DNA of 35,321 nucleotides from Anaerolineales bacterium (GTDB lineage: Bacteria > Chloroflexota > Anaerolineae > Anaerolineales > Villigracilaceae), in assembly GCA_919902735.1 (NCBI GenBank), contig CAKKRM010000001.1, positions 96,100 to 131,420 on the forward strand, read 5' to 3'. The notes beneath the pieces were generated by a model. That model had not been told where the DNA came from and did no database searches. It saw only the letters and a list, made by a program, of their open reading frames with translations. Within the stretch, counting starts at the first letter, position 1. Each line of letters begins with the position of its first letter. The position numbers and the translations under genes are program-made. Shown here piece by piece: positions 1 through 8,054 of this stretch.

Positions 1-1
1 C

Positions 2-253
2 ATCTTCAAAGTCTGGCGAAAGGGCAACCTCATCGCTCATCAATTCGGAATGTTTCCAAAAATGATGGATGGCAATCTGCCCGATGCGCTTGCTCTGGCT
101 AAGACGATGGCAAACGAGATCCCAGGTGTGTCAGTTTTCATTGGACTTGAAACCGATGTGGATGAAGACACTATCCCCTGGCTGACCATCATCCTGCCGG
201 GAGGTGAGACTGAACCGGTCATCGAAGAAAGCGAGGAATCATGCACGCAGTAG
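2..253 (+). CDS. Partial hypothetical protein, 5' end outside window
   Basis: The reading frame is open from the left edge of the window to a TAG at 251-253, giving 83 visible residues, so the true start lies upstream. An internal ATG at 50 has no Shine-Dalgarno sequence in front of it and is unlikely to be the start. The visible C-terminal part is acidic, ending in a Glu/Ser-rich tail, with a short hydrophobic stretch around WLTIILPGG. I do not recognise a family. The stop overlaps the start of the next gene by 13 bases, so the two are probably translated together from one transcript. The acidic character and compact size fit a small soluble protein, but no function can be assigned. Confidence 0.6.
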   Translation: MFKVWRKGNLIAHQFGMFPKMMDGNLPDALALAKTMANEIPGVSVFIGLETDVDEDTIPWLTIILPGGETEPVIEESEESCTQ

Positions 254-501
254 TGCCAAAACAACGTATCCGCATCCTGACGATTCAGATCGCAGTCGCA
301 GATGAAGCTGACCCTGACTCGGTTGCCGATGAAATCTCCGAATTGCTTTCTGAAAATGGGATCTGTTCCGATAGCAGTCACATCCTGGACTGGCGCTATC
401 TCACGGAATATCAGCCCGTTGTCATTGCCAGCGATGATCCGGAAGAAGGGGAAGTCTTTGGACTGCTGGACTTCAACCTGACGATTACAAACAAGGAGTA
501 A
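241..501 (+). CDS. Small acidic hypothetical protein (86 aa)
   Basis: This 86-residue frame starts at an ATG that overlaps the 3' end of the preceding gene by 13 bases and ends four bases before the next start. The sequence alternates beta-like hydrophobic stretches (IRILTIQIAVAD, QPVVIASDD, VFGLLDFNLTI) with an acidic helix, which suggests a small alpha/beta fold. There is no signal peptide, membrane segment or cysteine motif. The dense packing with its neighbours suggests it belongs to the same operon, and its partners may be the products on either side. I do not recognise the family and no function is claimed. Confidence 0.6.
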   Translation: MHAVVPKQRIRILTIQIAVADEADPDSVADEISELLSENGICSDSSHILDWRYLTEYQPVVIASDDPEEGEVFGLLDFNLTITNKE

Positions 502-504
502 CCA

Positions 505-1587
505 ATGTACGAATGGACCGAACCTTATGAAGATGAATATATAAAGGAACGAATTGAAGAGTTTGGACAAGCGCAGAAAATTGCGATGCAGAATGGCAAA
601 GTGCTTGTCTCATCATACGAACAGTTCTGGTTGCCTGCTCTGAATGACCTGCCCGATGTTGAGTATCTTGGACGGGAACGTCACCGCACTCCGTATGGAA
701 CATTCGAACCTGCACCGGATGTACCCTTTCATGGTGCATTGTGGTTCACCCCAGCAAAGGATGCTGAGCTGCCTTCATCCTTGAAAAACATCAAAGAGTG
801 GATACCTGCCGGCGCGGTTGTGGACCTGAATGCGCGTATGGTGAAAATCAAGGTGGATGAAATCGAGATTACCTTTACGAGTATCAATGTCAGCCTGAAT
901 GCGCATCAACTGTTGCAGGAGATCAATCAGGAACTGGTACGCGCCAATGCAGGCGTGTATGTCTGGAAGATCGAGCCTGTGGATGAAATATCCTCTTCAG
1001 TACGGCATCTATTTCCTGATGGAAAAATTCCAGCATTGAGCAATGCCCATACCCGCGCTGATGTCACTGGCTATGCCCTCATGCAGGATCGACCCTATCA
1101 GCATACATTAGTGTACGTAGGCATTGCGGCATACAAAACCAGCATCGAGAGTCTATGGGCTTCGTTGATCCGTGGGCGTGGTTCATGTTCCATGCGCGGT
1201 ACTTCTGTCCTGGCGGATGGCGAAGTGAAGATGATGACCCAGCCATTGACCGAGTTCAATGTCATGCACGCAGGCATCATTTGCCGCAAGGCTTTGCCTG
1301 GGAAATGGGAAGCTAAAGATGACTTTGCCTATGCCCTGGTCTTTGAACAAGGCAGGGAGGTGGAAACAGAATTGCAGATGCTGGCAGCGAAACGTTTGCA
1401 GGAAGCGCTGGCCTTTCCTATCCCTGAAAACTGGGCAAAGACCCTATGGGAACATGGACTGGATGCCGGCTTTATCCAACGGCTCGAAACAGGAGGAGAC
1501 TGTCGAGGTGGAGTCAGAATGGATTTGGCTAAGCCCTGGCAGGAACTGGTGCAGAACCTGCTTGAACAGGAAGTCCTGACGATTTAG
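505..1587 (+). CDS. Hypothetical protein (360 aa)
   Basis: The start at 505 is well supported by AAGGAG at 493-498, six bases ahead of the ATG. The product is a soluble protein of 360 residues with no signal peptide or membrane segment. The N-terminal third is rich in acidic and aromatic residues. The middle holds beta-like segments around VDLNARMVKIKVDEIEITF, and the C-terminal third is helical and ends in an amphipathic helix. I see no nuclease, helicase, methylase or metal-binding motif. It sits in a run of four closely spaced small genes ahead of a methyltransferase-helicase, a setting typical of accessory genes on conjugative elements. Function is unknown. Confidence 0.65.
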   Translation: MYEWTEPYEDEYIKERIEEFGQAQKIAMQNGKVLVSSYEQFWLPALNDLPDVEYLGRERHRTPYGTFEPAPDVPFHGALWFTPAKDAELPSSLKNIKEWIPAGAVVDLNARMVKIKVDEIEITFTSINVSLNAHQLLQEINQELVRANAGVYVWKIEPVDEISSSVRHLFPDGKIPALSNAHTRADVTGYALMQDRPYQHTLVYVGIAAYKTSIESLWASLIRGRGSCSMRGTSVLADGEVKMMTQPLTEFNVMHAGIICRKALPGKWEAKDDFAYALVFEQGREVETELQMLAAKRLQEALAFPIPENWAKTLWEHGLDAGFIQRLETGGDCRGGVRMDLAKPWQELVQNLLEQEVLTI

Positions 1588-1597
1588 GAGATACAGC

Positions 1598-1981
1598 ATG
1601 TTTCAATCCATTCAAGTTGATGAGATCTTCGATCCGAGCAAGGCGCAAGCTAATGAGGATCATCCTGCATATTGGCTGGCGCAGTTTCGCAAGGCAGACT
1701 GGCGTGAACTTCTGAAATTTGTTGATCTGAGGTTTGCCAAATCCGCCAAAAAGCAAATGCTTGCAGAAGCTACACTTGTGCGCTTCGATTTTGAAGTCTG
1801 TGAATCTCGCGCACAAGTCTGGAAAGTTTGGCAGGCAGAGGAAGGTCGTCGCCTGATCATCCAATTCCGACACTCTGAAACAGATTGGACACGTGGCACT
1901 CCCGAGTTCGTTCATCTCGATAAAGATGAGCCGCTTGGCTTCGTAAACATTGCCGCACGCTTGATCTGCAAAGTCAAATAA
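1598..1981 (+). CDS. Hypothetical protein (127 aa)
   Basis: The start is ten bases past the stop of the preceding gene, with GGAG at 1587-1590 overlapping that stop as a ribosome binding site. The 127 residues are mixed charge with several Trp and Phe residues. The C-terminal part (RRLIIQFRHSE, FVHLDKDEPLGFVNI) looks beta-rich. There is no membrane segment or recognised motif. A hairpin terminator follows at 2000-2036, so this is probably the last gene of the transcript that enters from the left edge. I do not recognise a family. Confidence 0.6.
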   Translation: MFQSIQVDEIFDPSKAQANEDHPAYWLAQFRKADWRELLKFVDLRFAKSAKKQMLAEATLVRFDFEVCESRAQVWKVWQAEEGRRLIIQFRHSETDWTRGTPEFVHLDKDEPLGFVNIAARLICKVK

Positions 1982-1999
1982 GAGTATCTATTCAAACTT

Positions 2000-2036
2000 A
2001 ATCCCCTGCACCAATTGGTGTGGGGGATTTTGATTT
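2000..2036 (+). terminator. Rho-independent terminator after the first gene cluster
   Basis: A 13-pair stem is formed by 2000-2012 and 2017-2029 around the loop AATT. Eleven pairs are Watson-Crick and two are G-T. A T-rich stretch, TTGATTTT, follows. It lies 19 bases past the stop of the preceding gene and ends just ahead of the ribosome binding site of the next one, so it separates two transcription or translation units. Confidence 0.7.
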
Positions 2037-2052
2037 TCAAAAGGAGATTGAT

Positions 2053-5000
2053 ATGCGTCCTCCCGCACTAGAGAAGATGGGCTATTACGAAACATCTATA
2101 AAGGTAGCCCAATTGCTCAAAACATATTTCAAACCTGCCGAGACTGGTCGATTACTCGATCCTTGTGCAGGTGAAGGCACTGCCGCCTCAATCCTGGCAA
2201 AAGCCCTGAATTGCCAAAGTTGGGGGGCAGAGTTATCGCCAGCTCGTGCTGCGCTGGCCTCGGAAAAAATGGACCGGCTCTTTAATACCCCGTGGGGTTC
2301 ATGCCACCTGACAGGCGAGTCCATCACCATCTTATTTCTCAACCCGCCATATAGTCATGATCGCCTCGGAGATCAGAAAAGGCTGGAACTGGAGTTCCTG
2401 AAATCCACTACACCAAAGCTAATACACGGCGGTGCATTGATCTACATCGTGCCTCATCAACTCTTGCGCGACTTGGATGTTGCTTCCCATCTGGCAGGGT
2501 ATTACGAAAACATCACGGTCTATCGTTATCCTGAAACGGGATTCAATCAGGTTATCGTACTTGGGTTGAAGCGTTTGAAATTCAAGATGCCATCCAATGA
2601 CGAAGTTCAGCAAATACAGGCATGGGCCGAGATAGAACCGTCCATGTTGGAAGATGTCGTCGAGCCGTTATATCGACTTCTGCCTGCTTCCGATAAAGGC
2701 GCCGGTGGACAGCCAATCCGTTTTTCCCGTTTGGATTGGCAACCCGAAGAAATTGTGGACGCTACACAGAAACGAGGTGTCCTTGTATCCAAAGAATGGC
2801 TTGACCTGATCAATCCTTCACGTGGATTGGGCGAATTCAAACAACCAGTGATGCCTTTGAAGAAGGGACACATCGCCATGCTCATTGCTTCCGGCATGAT
2901 GGGGACTCTGCGTTTGAACGACGAGGACGGAAAGCCCATGCTGGTGAAAGGTCGGGTGGTGAAGGTCACAGAAAAAGTGGAAGAGACTACAAGCAAAGAT
3001 GGCAAGATTTCATCAGAAACTTTTCGGGACCGCTTTGTCTCGACTGTTGCCATTCTGCGCCAGAGTGGTATTGAGATCATTGATACGGTTGAGCCGCTTT
3101 CCAAGTTCATGCACGCCTATGGCGACCAAATTGGCGCGCACATCCTGTCCACCTACCGTCCGTTATATAACTTCGATCCGACACTGGAAGAGACTGCAAT
3201 ATTGGATGGATTGGGCACAAAACGCAAGCCACTACCTGGACAGGATAAGCCTGGGTTGTTACCAGCACAAAGACATGCGGCAACAGCAATCGCTCGCTCA
3301 ATACGCAAGAATGGTGTAGGGAATGTCCAGGGAGAAATGGGGCTGGGCAAAACGATTTTGGGCGCAGCTACTCTCGATTTACTCCATGCCTATCCTGCAG
3401 TCATCCTATGCCCTCCACATCTTGTTCCCAAATGGATTCGAGAAATCGAAGAAACCATTCCTAGCGCGAGGGCAATGGAGCTGATACGTATTGGTCGCAA
3501 TGCAGATAACCCGGGCGATGTGAATGATGTCCGTAAATTTTTACAACTATGTGAAGAAGGAAAACTGGGGCAGAAACCTGTGGCTGTCATCGCTCATACC
3601 TCTGCGAAATATGGTGCTGGCTGGGAACACGCTGTGGTTCGAAAGAAGTTCGTTGATGAAGAGGATGGCCAGGTATTTGAAGCATTGACCTGCCCCGAAT
3701 GTGGTTCACCCATTCAGATTGATCTGCCCGGTGGGTTTGTTTCCACGGCAAACAATCTTGATGACCTGGGTGACAAGCGTCGATTCTGTCAGGCCAAAAT
3801 CACGGGCTATGAACTGGATGACCATCGGCGGTTGGTTCATGATGAACATGGCAAACCGGTTTGGGGAAAACGGATTTGCGGCACACCCTTATTCCAGTTC
3901 ACTGGGCGTCGTTGGGCGATTGCTGATTACATTGCCAAACATGCAAAAGGCAAGTTCAAACTCCTTATCGCTGATGAGGTGCATCAATTTTCGGCGAAAG
4001 CCTCCGACAGGGGCATTGCTTTTCATCAGCTTGTTGAAGCAACCCAATATACCCTTACCCTGACAGGCACATTCTTCGGCGGTAAAAGCACATCTATCTT
4101 CTGGTTACTTCATCGTTTGAACGCCAGCGTGAGGAAAGACTTCGCCTTCAATGATGAGAAGCGCTGGGCGCGGCTGTATGGTGTGTTGGAGATGACCCGT
4201 AAGAGCAAACGTGCCGAGGAAGATAGTGATGAGGATGGTTTTACCGGCAATCGACGCTATCAGAATCAGGCAAAAGAGAAGCCTGGCATTTCTCCAGCCA
4301 TTGTGAATCGCCTGTTGGATACAACGATATTCCTATCCCTTAAAGACTTGGGGTTGGCGATGCCTCATTATGCCGAAGAAGTGGTTACTCTCACGATGAC
4401 CGATAAACAGAGTAGCCAGTATCGCTCAATGGCAAAGAAACTGCGCGACCTAGCGATCAAGAACCGCCGCTATCTCTCGTCTTGGCTGCAATGGACTCTG
4501 GCACGCCCGAACTCTGCATTCCGCGATGAAGTGGTTGAGATTGACGAAGTGAATCGCAAGGGCGAATTTGTGCGCAGAAAGGAGCTGATGGAATTGCCGG
4601 CAGTGGTTGATGATGAGACCATGCCAAAGGAAGCCTGGTTGGTGGATTTCTGCCGCTCTGAACGCCAACAAGGGCGAAAGGTGCTGATCTACCTGCGCCA
4701 AACGGGAACGCGTGACATCCAGGATCGCATCCTAAAAATTCTTCGGGATGGCGGGGTACGTGCTGAAGTATTGACCAGTGGCGTCAATCCACGCAAGCGT
4801 GAGGAATGGATCGCCAAGCGTGTCGTTGGACTGGACGCGTTGGTAGTCAATCCTAGATTAGTGGAGACGGGTCTTGACCTGATTGCTTTCTCATCGGTGG
4901 TATTTGCCGAGATTGAATACAGCTTGTATACCCTGTGGCAGGCTGTACGCAGAGTTTGGAGGTTGGGTCAAACCAAACCTGTGAAAGCGATCTTCTCGGT

Positions 5001-5373
5001 CTACAGTGAAGCGATGGAGGCACGCGCATTGGCATTGATGGGTCAGAAGATGAAAGCTGCCCAATTGCTTTACGGCGATGAAGTCGGCGGCGCGATTGTC
5101 CCGGAAGAAGATGGAGACATCCTGATGAAGCTCGCACGTGAGGCACTGGAGTCCGCCGACCTGCCCGATCTACAATCTCTGTTTGCCGATGAAGTAATCG
5201 TGTCCAATTCGCCGCTTGGATGTCCAACGGCTCCGAGCGCACCGCTTCCAGTTCCAGATATGCCCAAAGCAGTTTCCTGGTCCGACTGGATGACTCAGAA
5301 GGGAGTAGTGGGGAGGTCTGCCAATCACCCACGATCCAAACAAGTGACGCAGAACCAAGTGTCACTATTCTAA
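2053..5373 (+). CDS. DNA adenine methyltransferase-SNF2-like helicase fusion (1106 aa)
   Basis: I place the start at the ATG at 2053 because AAAAGGAG at 2039-2046 sits six bases ahead; a GTG at 2020 is inside the terminator hairpin. The N-terminal region looks like an N6-adenine methyltransferase of the DUF6094 kind: a SAM-binding DPCAGEGT at residues 36-43 and the catalytic NPPY at 97-100. After a linker region, a SNF2-like helicase follows: GEMGLGKT (Walker A) at 427-434, an inserted zinc-ribbon-like segment beginning CPEC at 547-550, DEVH (motif II) at 641-644, and a C-terminal helicase lobe with an arginine-finger-like QAVRRVWRLGQ. Related fusions occur on plasmids and conjugative elements. 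It probably modifies DNA and remodels or translocates on it, either to protect the element or to aid its maintenance. The role is inferred; the domains are clear. Confidence 0.8.
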   Translation: MRPPALEKMGYYETSIKVAQLLKTYFKPAETGRLLDPCAGEGTAASILAKALNCQSWGAELSPARAALASEKMDRLFNTPWGSCHLTGESITILFLNPPYSHDRLGDQKRLELEFLKSTTPKLIHGGALIYIVPHQLLRDLDVASHLAGYYENITVYRYPETGFNQVIVLGLKRLKFKMPSNDEVQQIQAWAEIEPSMLEDVVEPLYRLLPASDKGAGGQPIRFSRLDWQPEEIVDATQKRGVLVSKEWLDLINPSRGLGEFKQPVMPLKKGHIAMLIASGMMGTLRLNDEDGKPMLVKGRVVKVTEKVEETTSKDGKISSETFRDRFVSTVAILRQSGIEIIDTVEPLSKFMHAYGDQIGAHILSTYRPLYNFDPTLEETAILDGLGTKRKPLPGQDKPGLLPAQRHAATAIARSIRKNGVGNVQGEMGLGKTILGAATLDLLHAYPAVILCPPHLVPKWIREIEETIPSARAMELIRIGRNADNPGDVNDVRKFLQLCEEGKLGQKPVAVIAHTSAKYGAGWEHAVVRKKFVDEEDGQVFEALTCPECGSPIQIDLPGGFVSTANNLDDLGDKRRFCQAKITGYELDDHRRLVHDEHGKPVWGKRICGTPLFQFTGRRWAIADYIAKHAKGKFKLLIADEVHQFSAKASDRGIAFHQLVEATQYTLTLTGTFFGGKSTSIFWLLHRLNASVRKDFAFNDEKRWARLYGVLEMTRKSKRAEEDSDEDGFTGNRRYQNQAKEKPGISPAIVNRLLDTTIFLSLKDLGLAMPHYAEEVVTLTMTDKQSSQYRSMAKKLRDLAIKNRRYLSSWLQWTLARPNSAFRDEVVEIDEVNRKGEFVRRKELMELPAVVDDETMPKEAWLVDFCRSERQQGRKVLIYLRQTGTRDIQDRILKILRDGGVRAEVLTSGVNPRKREEWIAKRVVGLDALVVNPRLVETGLDLIAFSSVVFAEIEYSLYTLWQAVRRVWRLGQTKPVKAIFSVYSEAMEARALALMGQKMKAAQLLYGDEVGGAIVPEEDGDILMKLAREALESADLPDLQSLFADEVIVSNSPLGCPTAPSAPLPVPDMPKAVSWSDWMTQKGVVGRSANHPRSKQVTQNQVSLF

Positions 5374-5377
5374 AACG

Positions 5378-5410
5378 ACAGCAGTACAGGCGTCACACCT
5401 GTACTGCTGT
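5378..5410 (+). terminator. Perfect 13-bp stem hairpin after the methyltransferase-helicase gene
   Basis: The arms 5378-5390 and 5398-5410 are perfectly complementary over 13 bases, with a seven-base loop. The sequence after the stem, ATTCTTAATT, is only weakly T-rich, so this may be a poor terminator or a processing hairpin. It lies five bases past the stop codon and 11 bases ahead of the ribosome binding site of the next gene. Confidence 0.55.
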
Positions 5411-5431
5411 ATTCTTAATTGGAGGATCACT

Positions 5432-5860
5432 ATGGAAGAAAATCCAAGATGTAAAAAGTGTAAAAGGGTTTTGAAATCCCCAATAAGTATCGCACGAGGG
5501 ATGGGTCCAAAATGTGCGGGAGTTTCTGCTACACGAGGAAAAAGTGTTCGCGCCAGAATTACACGGAGTTCTGGGATTGCGTATCAAAGTGCCGGCTCAG
5601 ATCAATTACAGACGCAACTTTTTCCTGGTGACTTGCCAACGAAGCGTTTGAGTAAAAGAGAGTTGTATCGCCGACGAAGGGAGGAACGCAGGCGGTCGTT
5701 TGAAATGCGTGTGCCATTCCAATGCGGCATGTTGTTGCCAAAAAGGAAGCCGTTGGTTTATACGCCATTAGATGATGGAAGTTGGAAGGAAAATCCGACT
5801 GGAAGAGTAATCTCACATGAACGGTTACAAGAGTATTTGAGGCAATACCGCTTTATATAA
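5432..5860 (+). CDS. DUF6011-type zinc-binding small basic protein (142 aa)
   Basis: A strong GGAGG at 5421-5425 sits six bases before the ATG. The N-terminus carries cysteines C7, C10 and C28 in the arrangement CKKCKRVL...GMGPKCA, which matches the DUF6011 pattern, a short putative zinc-binding domain common in phage and plasmid proteins. The middle is very basic, with an Arg-rich stretch around residues 70-90 that suggests nucleic acid binding. The rest is not recognisable. It is the last + strand gene before the defence operon, which runs toward it on the other strand, and a strong terminator follows. A role in DNA or RNA binding is plausible but unproven. Confidence 0.6.
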   Translation: MEENPRCKKCKRVLKSPISIARGMGPKCAGVSATRGKSVRARITRSSGIAYQSAGSDQLQTQLFPGDLPTKRLSKRELYRRRREERRRSFEMRVPFQCGMLLPKRKPLVYTPLDDGSWKENPTGRVISHERLQEYLRQYRFI

Positions 5861-5864
5861 CCGT

Positions 5865-5901
5865 AAGCCCCTGATTTGTTGAAAATCAGGGGCTTTTTTG
5901 T
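5865..5901 (+). terminator. Strong rho-independent terminator
   Basis: Arms 5865-5877 and 5883-5895 form a 13-bp GC-rich stem around a five-base loop, followed directly by a run of T bases. It ends the + strand gene cluster. On the opposite strand no T-run follows the stem, so it works in one direction and would not clearly stop the convergent defence transcript. Confidence 0.85.
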
Positions 5902-6176
5902 TTTAAGTGTATTGTATATGGGCTGGAGAATGAGTCTGATGCACTAATGAAAGTGGCGTGACGGGGGTGCACAATTTTTCCATCATCAAATCATCCCGAA
6001 ATGACACAACGCCGCACGAACGAAACCTTTGATATCGGAAAAGCCTAGCCATCTCAACTCTGTTGTGCTTTGGCGCTTTCCACATTATTTAACCAGTTTG
6101 GGATTTCACAGTCGCAATCCAGCACATGACGTGAAACACAACAAGTAACGAATTCTTTGATTTCCCGAGATAACAA
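5902..6176. other. Intergenic region between convergent transcripts
   Basis: About 275 bases lie between the terminator of the + strand cluster and the stop of drmB. I see no drmC-like frame, no tRNA, no convincing terminator for the - strand operon and no repeat. The absence of a phospholipase D-type frame here is what shows that DISARM ends with drmB. Confidence 0.6.
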
Positions 6177-8054
6177 TCAACCAAAGAACGCAAGCTCATT
6201 ATTGCTAATCGTACTAACTAACACAGCTCGATCTAAATATCTATTCCCTTTTTCACATGATGTTTCGGGAGCAAAAGTACAAGCATGACAAGCTGCAGCG
6301 TGAAGAGTTGCATTACCATATTCAGGACGGTGTTCTGAGCAAGTAGGATCAGAGGTACATAACGTTGCACTTTCCAAAGCAACTTCAATATGATGTCCTA
6401 ACGATTCTGGAGTTCCTAAATTCACCAAACCTCCAAGTGTTCCTTCACTATCTGGGGCAGATGTGTAGAGCAAAATACCAGCCATTGGGCCACCATCTAC
6501 TTCGGGATTGCGTGAGTAGATTCTTTCTCGAATACTAGCCTGTGAATAACCGCATTCAAGGACAATTTGTCTCATCAGGATATGGCTGAAGGTATGAAGG
6601 AGGATATAGCGCATTCCTGGAAAGTTTGCAGATGGATTTTCGAAGTTGCGCGCTTTACGCCATTCCATATGAGCATTTAAGAAAAAACGTTCTTGTTCCT
6701 GTACTTCTGGTTTTGCAAGCCATGTTTGGATTTTAGCTTCATCAAATTGGATAAAAATACCTTCACCTCGTACTTCGACTGCGGGCACCCAATTTATTTT
6801 AGAACGACTTAATGGAACAGCATCAATCCTTTGTTCTTCATCTGAATCGTCCAATTCGCCAGGCGAATCAATTCGAGTAAACCCTGCCAGGGCTTTGACT
6901 TCCCTCAGACGATCTGCCAGGACAACTTTTGATATTAACAATCTATATTTGTCAGGAGAAGATACTTTCCTGAGTTGAAAATCTGCCGATCGTAGTTGTT
7001 CGTTCCCTGATGAAAATGCAGTCCATTCAGGTAATAGCAAATCTGGATATTGTTCGGATTCTTCGCTTGGAATTCCAGTATCTCTCTTACTTTGAATTAC
7101 CCCCCAAATTTCTTCAAGTGGGTACTCTGCCAAAGCTTTTAACTGACCTGTTTTCTGGGCAAACTTAAGAATATCAAGACTGGTGATTTCATTTAGTACA
7201 CTCCAGTGATCATCGACCAAAACAGATAACTTATCCAATGTTGCAGGTATGGCAATTGCGCTCATTACTTGAGGAAACCACAAATTTGAAGCGCCTAAAA
7301 GGATGGGTCGCATATGAAGTTCGCACCCATCGGGATCCAAATCGTGCAAGTGAGGCCTTCTTGCAGAACAAATGGGTAATTTCTCGCGGTTGTCCCGTCC
7401 AAATGCCTCTGCCATCTGACGCCGATTCCCGCAGGTATCGCAATGAATAAACAGATCACGCGCTTCACCAGACGGACCATATTCTTGCAGAGTTACACTT
7501 GAATTTCCTGAACAAGGTTTTTCACCAAAGGAATGAACAAAATCTATCCAGGGAAAATCATCCAAATGACCCTTTTCGCAAGCCACAAGAAAACGGGCTG
7601 GTAATACTGTTGGTGGTTTTTTTGCACGAGGACAATTGCTGTGGACATAGCGAGTGCGGTCTGGATGATACATATCTGGTCTGAGTTCAAAGAACCCAGC
7701 TTCTACTGAAGCAAGCGTTCGGCATGAAGGGCAAACCATCCACTTTGGAAATGTTCCCACAGGTACGCCGATCAAAGATTCCTGTTCAAAAGGATTCGGG
7801 GATTGATCTGAGTTAGTTGGCAGGGAGTACATACGTTGAATATGATGACCCACCGCAGATTTTAAACCAATCAGAAGACGATCTTCTTTGATTTCACGGA
7901 CATAGTTTGGATCCTGTGTCCAGTCATCCAATCCAGAAACGATAACCGAAATTTGAGGTAAATCTACAATTGCCCCGACGCCAAAGCTATACAGCAACTG
8001 ACTCGGATTGAGTTCTCCCACACGAAAGTGGTTAGGGTGATTGGTGTTTTTCAT
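6177..8054 (-). CDS. drmB: DISARM protein DrmB (DUF1998 family, 625 aa)
   Basis: DrmB partners with the helicase DrmA in the core complex of DISARM, a defence system that acts on incoming unmodified DNA. The N-terminus has the family's RVGELNPSQLLYSFGVGAIVDLP-type opening. A cysteine pair CPSC lies at 108-111, with further CDTC at 205-208, suggesting zinc binding. The C-terminal part is the DUF1998 region with a cysteine cluster (about residues 558-596) containing ACHACTFAPETSCEKGNRYLD. Its ATG overlaps the drmA stop as ATGA, so translation is coupled. The length is usual for the family. It is the last gene of the operon, where drmC would often follow. Confidence 0.88.
   Translation of the reverse strand: MKNTNHPNHFRVGELNPSQLLYSFGVGAIVDLPQISVIVSGLDDWTQDPNYVREIKEDRLLIGLKSAVGHHIQRMYSLPTNSDQSPNPFEQESLIGVPVGTFPKWMVCPSCRTLASVEAGFFELRPDMYHPDRTRYVHSNCPRAKKPPTVLPARFLVACEKGHLDDFPWIDFVHSFGEKPCSGNSSVTLQEYGPSGEARDLFIHCDTCGNRRQMAEAFGRDNREKLPICSARRPHLHDLDPDGCELHMRPILLGASNLWFPQVMSAIAIPATLDKLSVLVDDHWSVLNEITSLDILKFAQKTGQLKALAEYPLEEIWGVIQSKRDTGIPSEESEQYPDLLLPEWTAFSSGNEQLRSADFQLRKVSSPDKYRLLISKVVLADRLREVKALAGFTRIDSPGELDDSDEEQRIDAVPLSRSKINWVPAVEVRGEGIFIQFDEAKIQTWLAKPEVQEQERFFLNAHMEWRKARNFENPSANFPGMRYILLHTFSHILMRQIVLECGYSQASIRERIYSRNPEVDGGPMAGILLYTSAPDSEGTLGGLVNLGTPESLGHHIEVALESATLCTSDPTCSEHRPEYGNATLHAAACHACTFAPETSCEKGNRYLDRAVLVSTISNNELAFFG

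Noticed and set aside
2020-2052. GTG start for the methyltransferase-helicase
   Set aside because: It falls inside the terminator stem and has no ribosome binding site, whereas the ATG at 2053 has AAAAGGAG six bases ahead.
5902-6176. A hidden drmC or other short gene after drmB
   Set aside because: The gap is too short for a phospholipase D protein, and the only open frame (about 60 codons on the - strand) has no ribosome binding site or recognisable motif.
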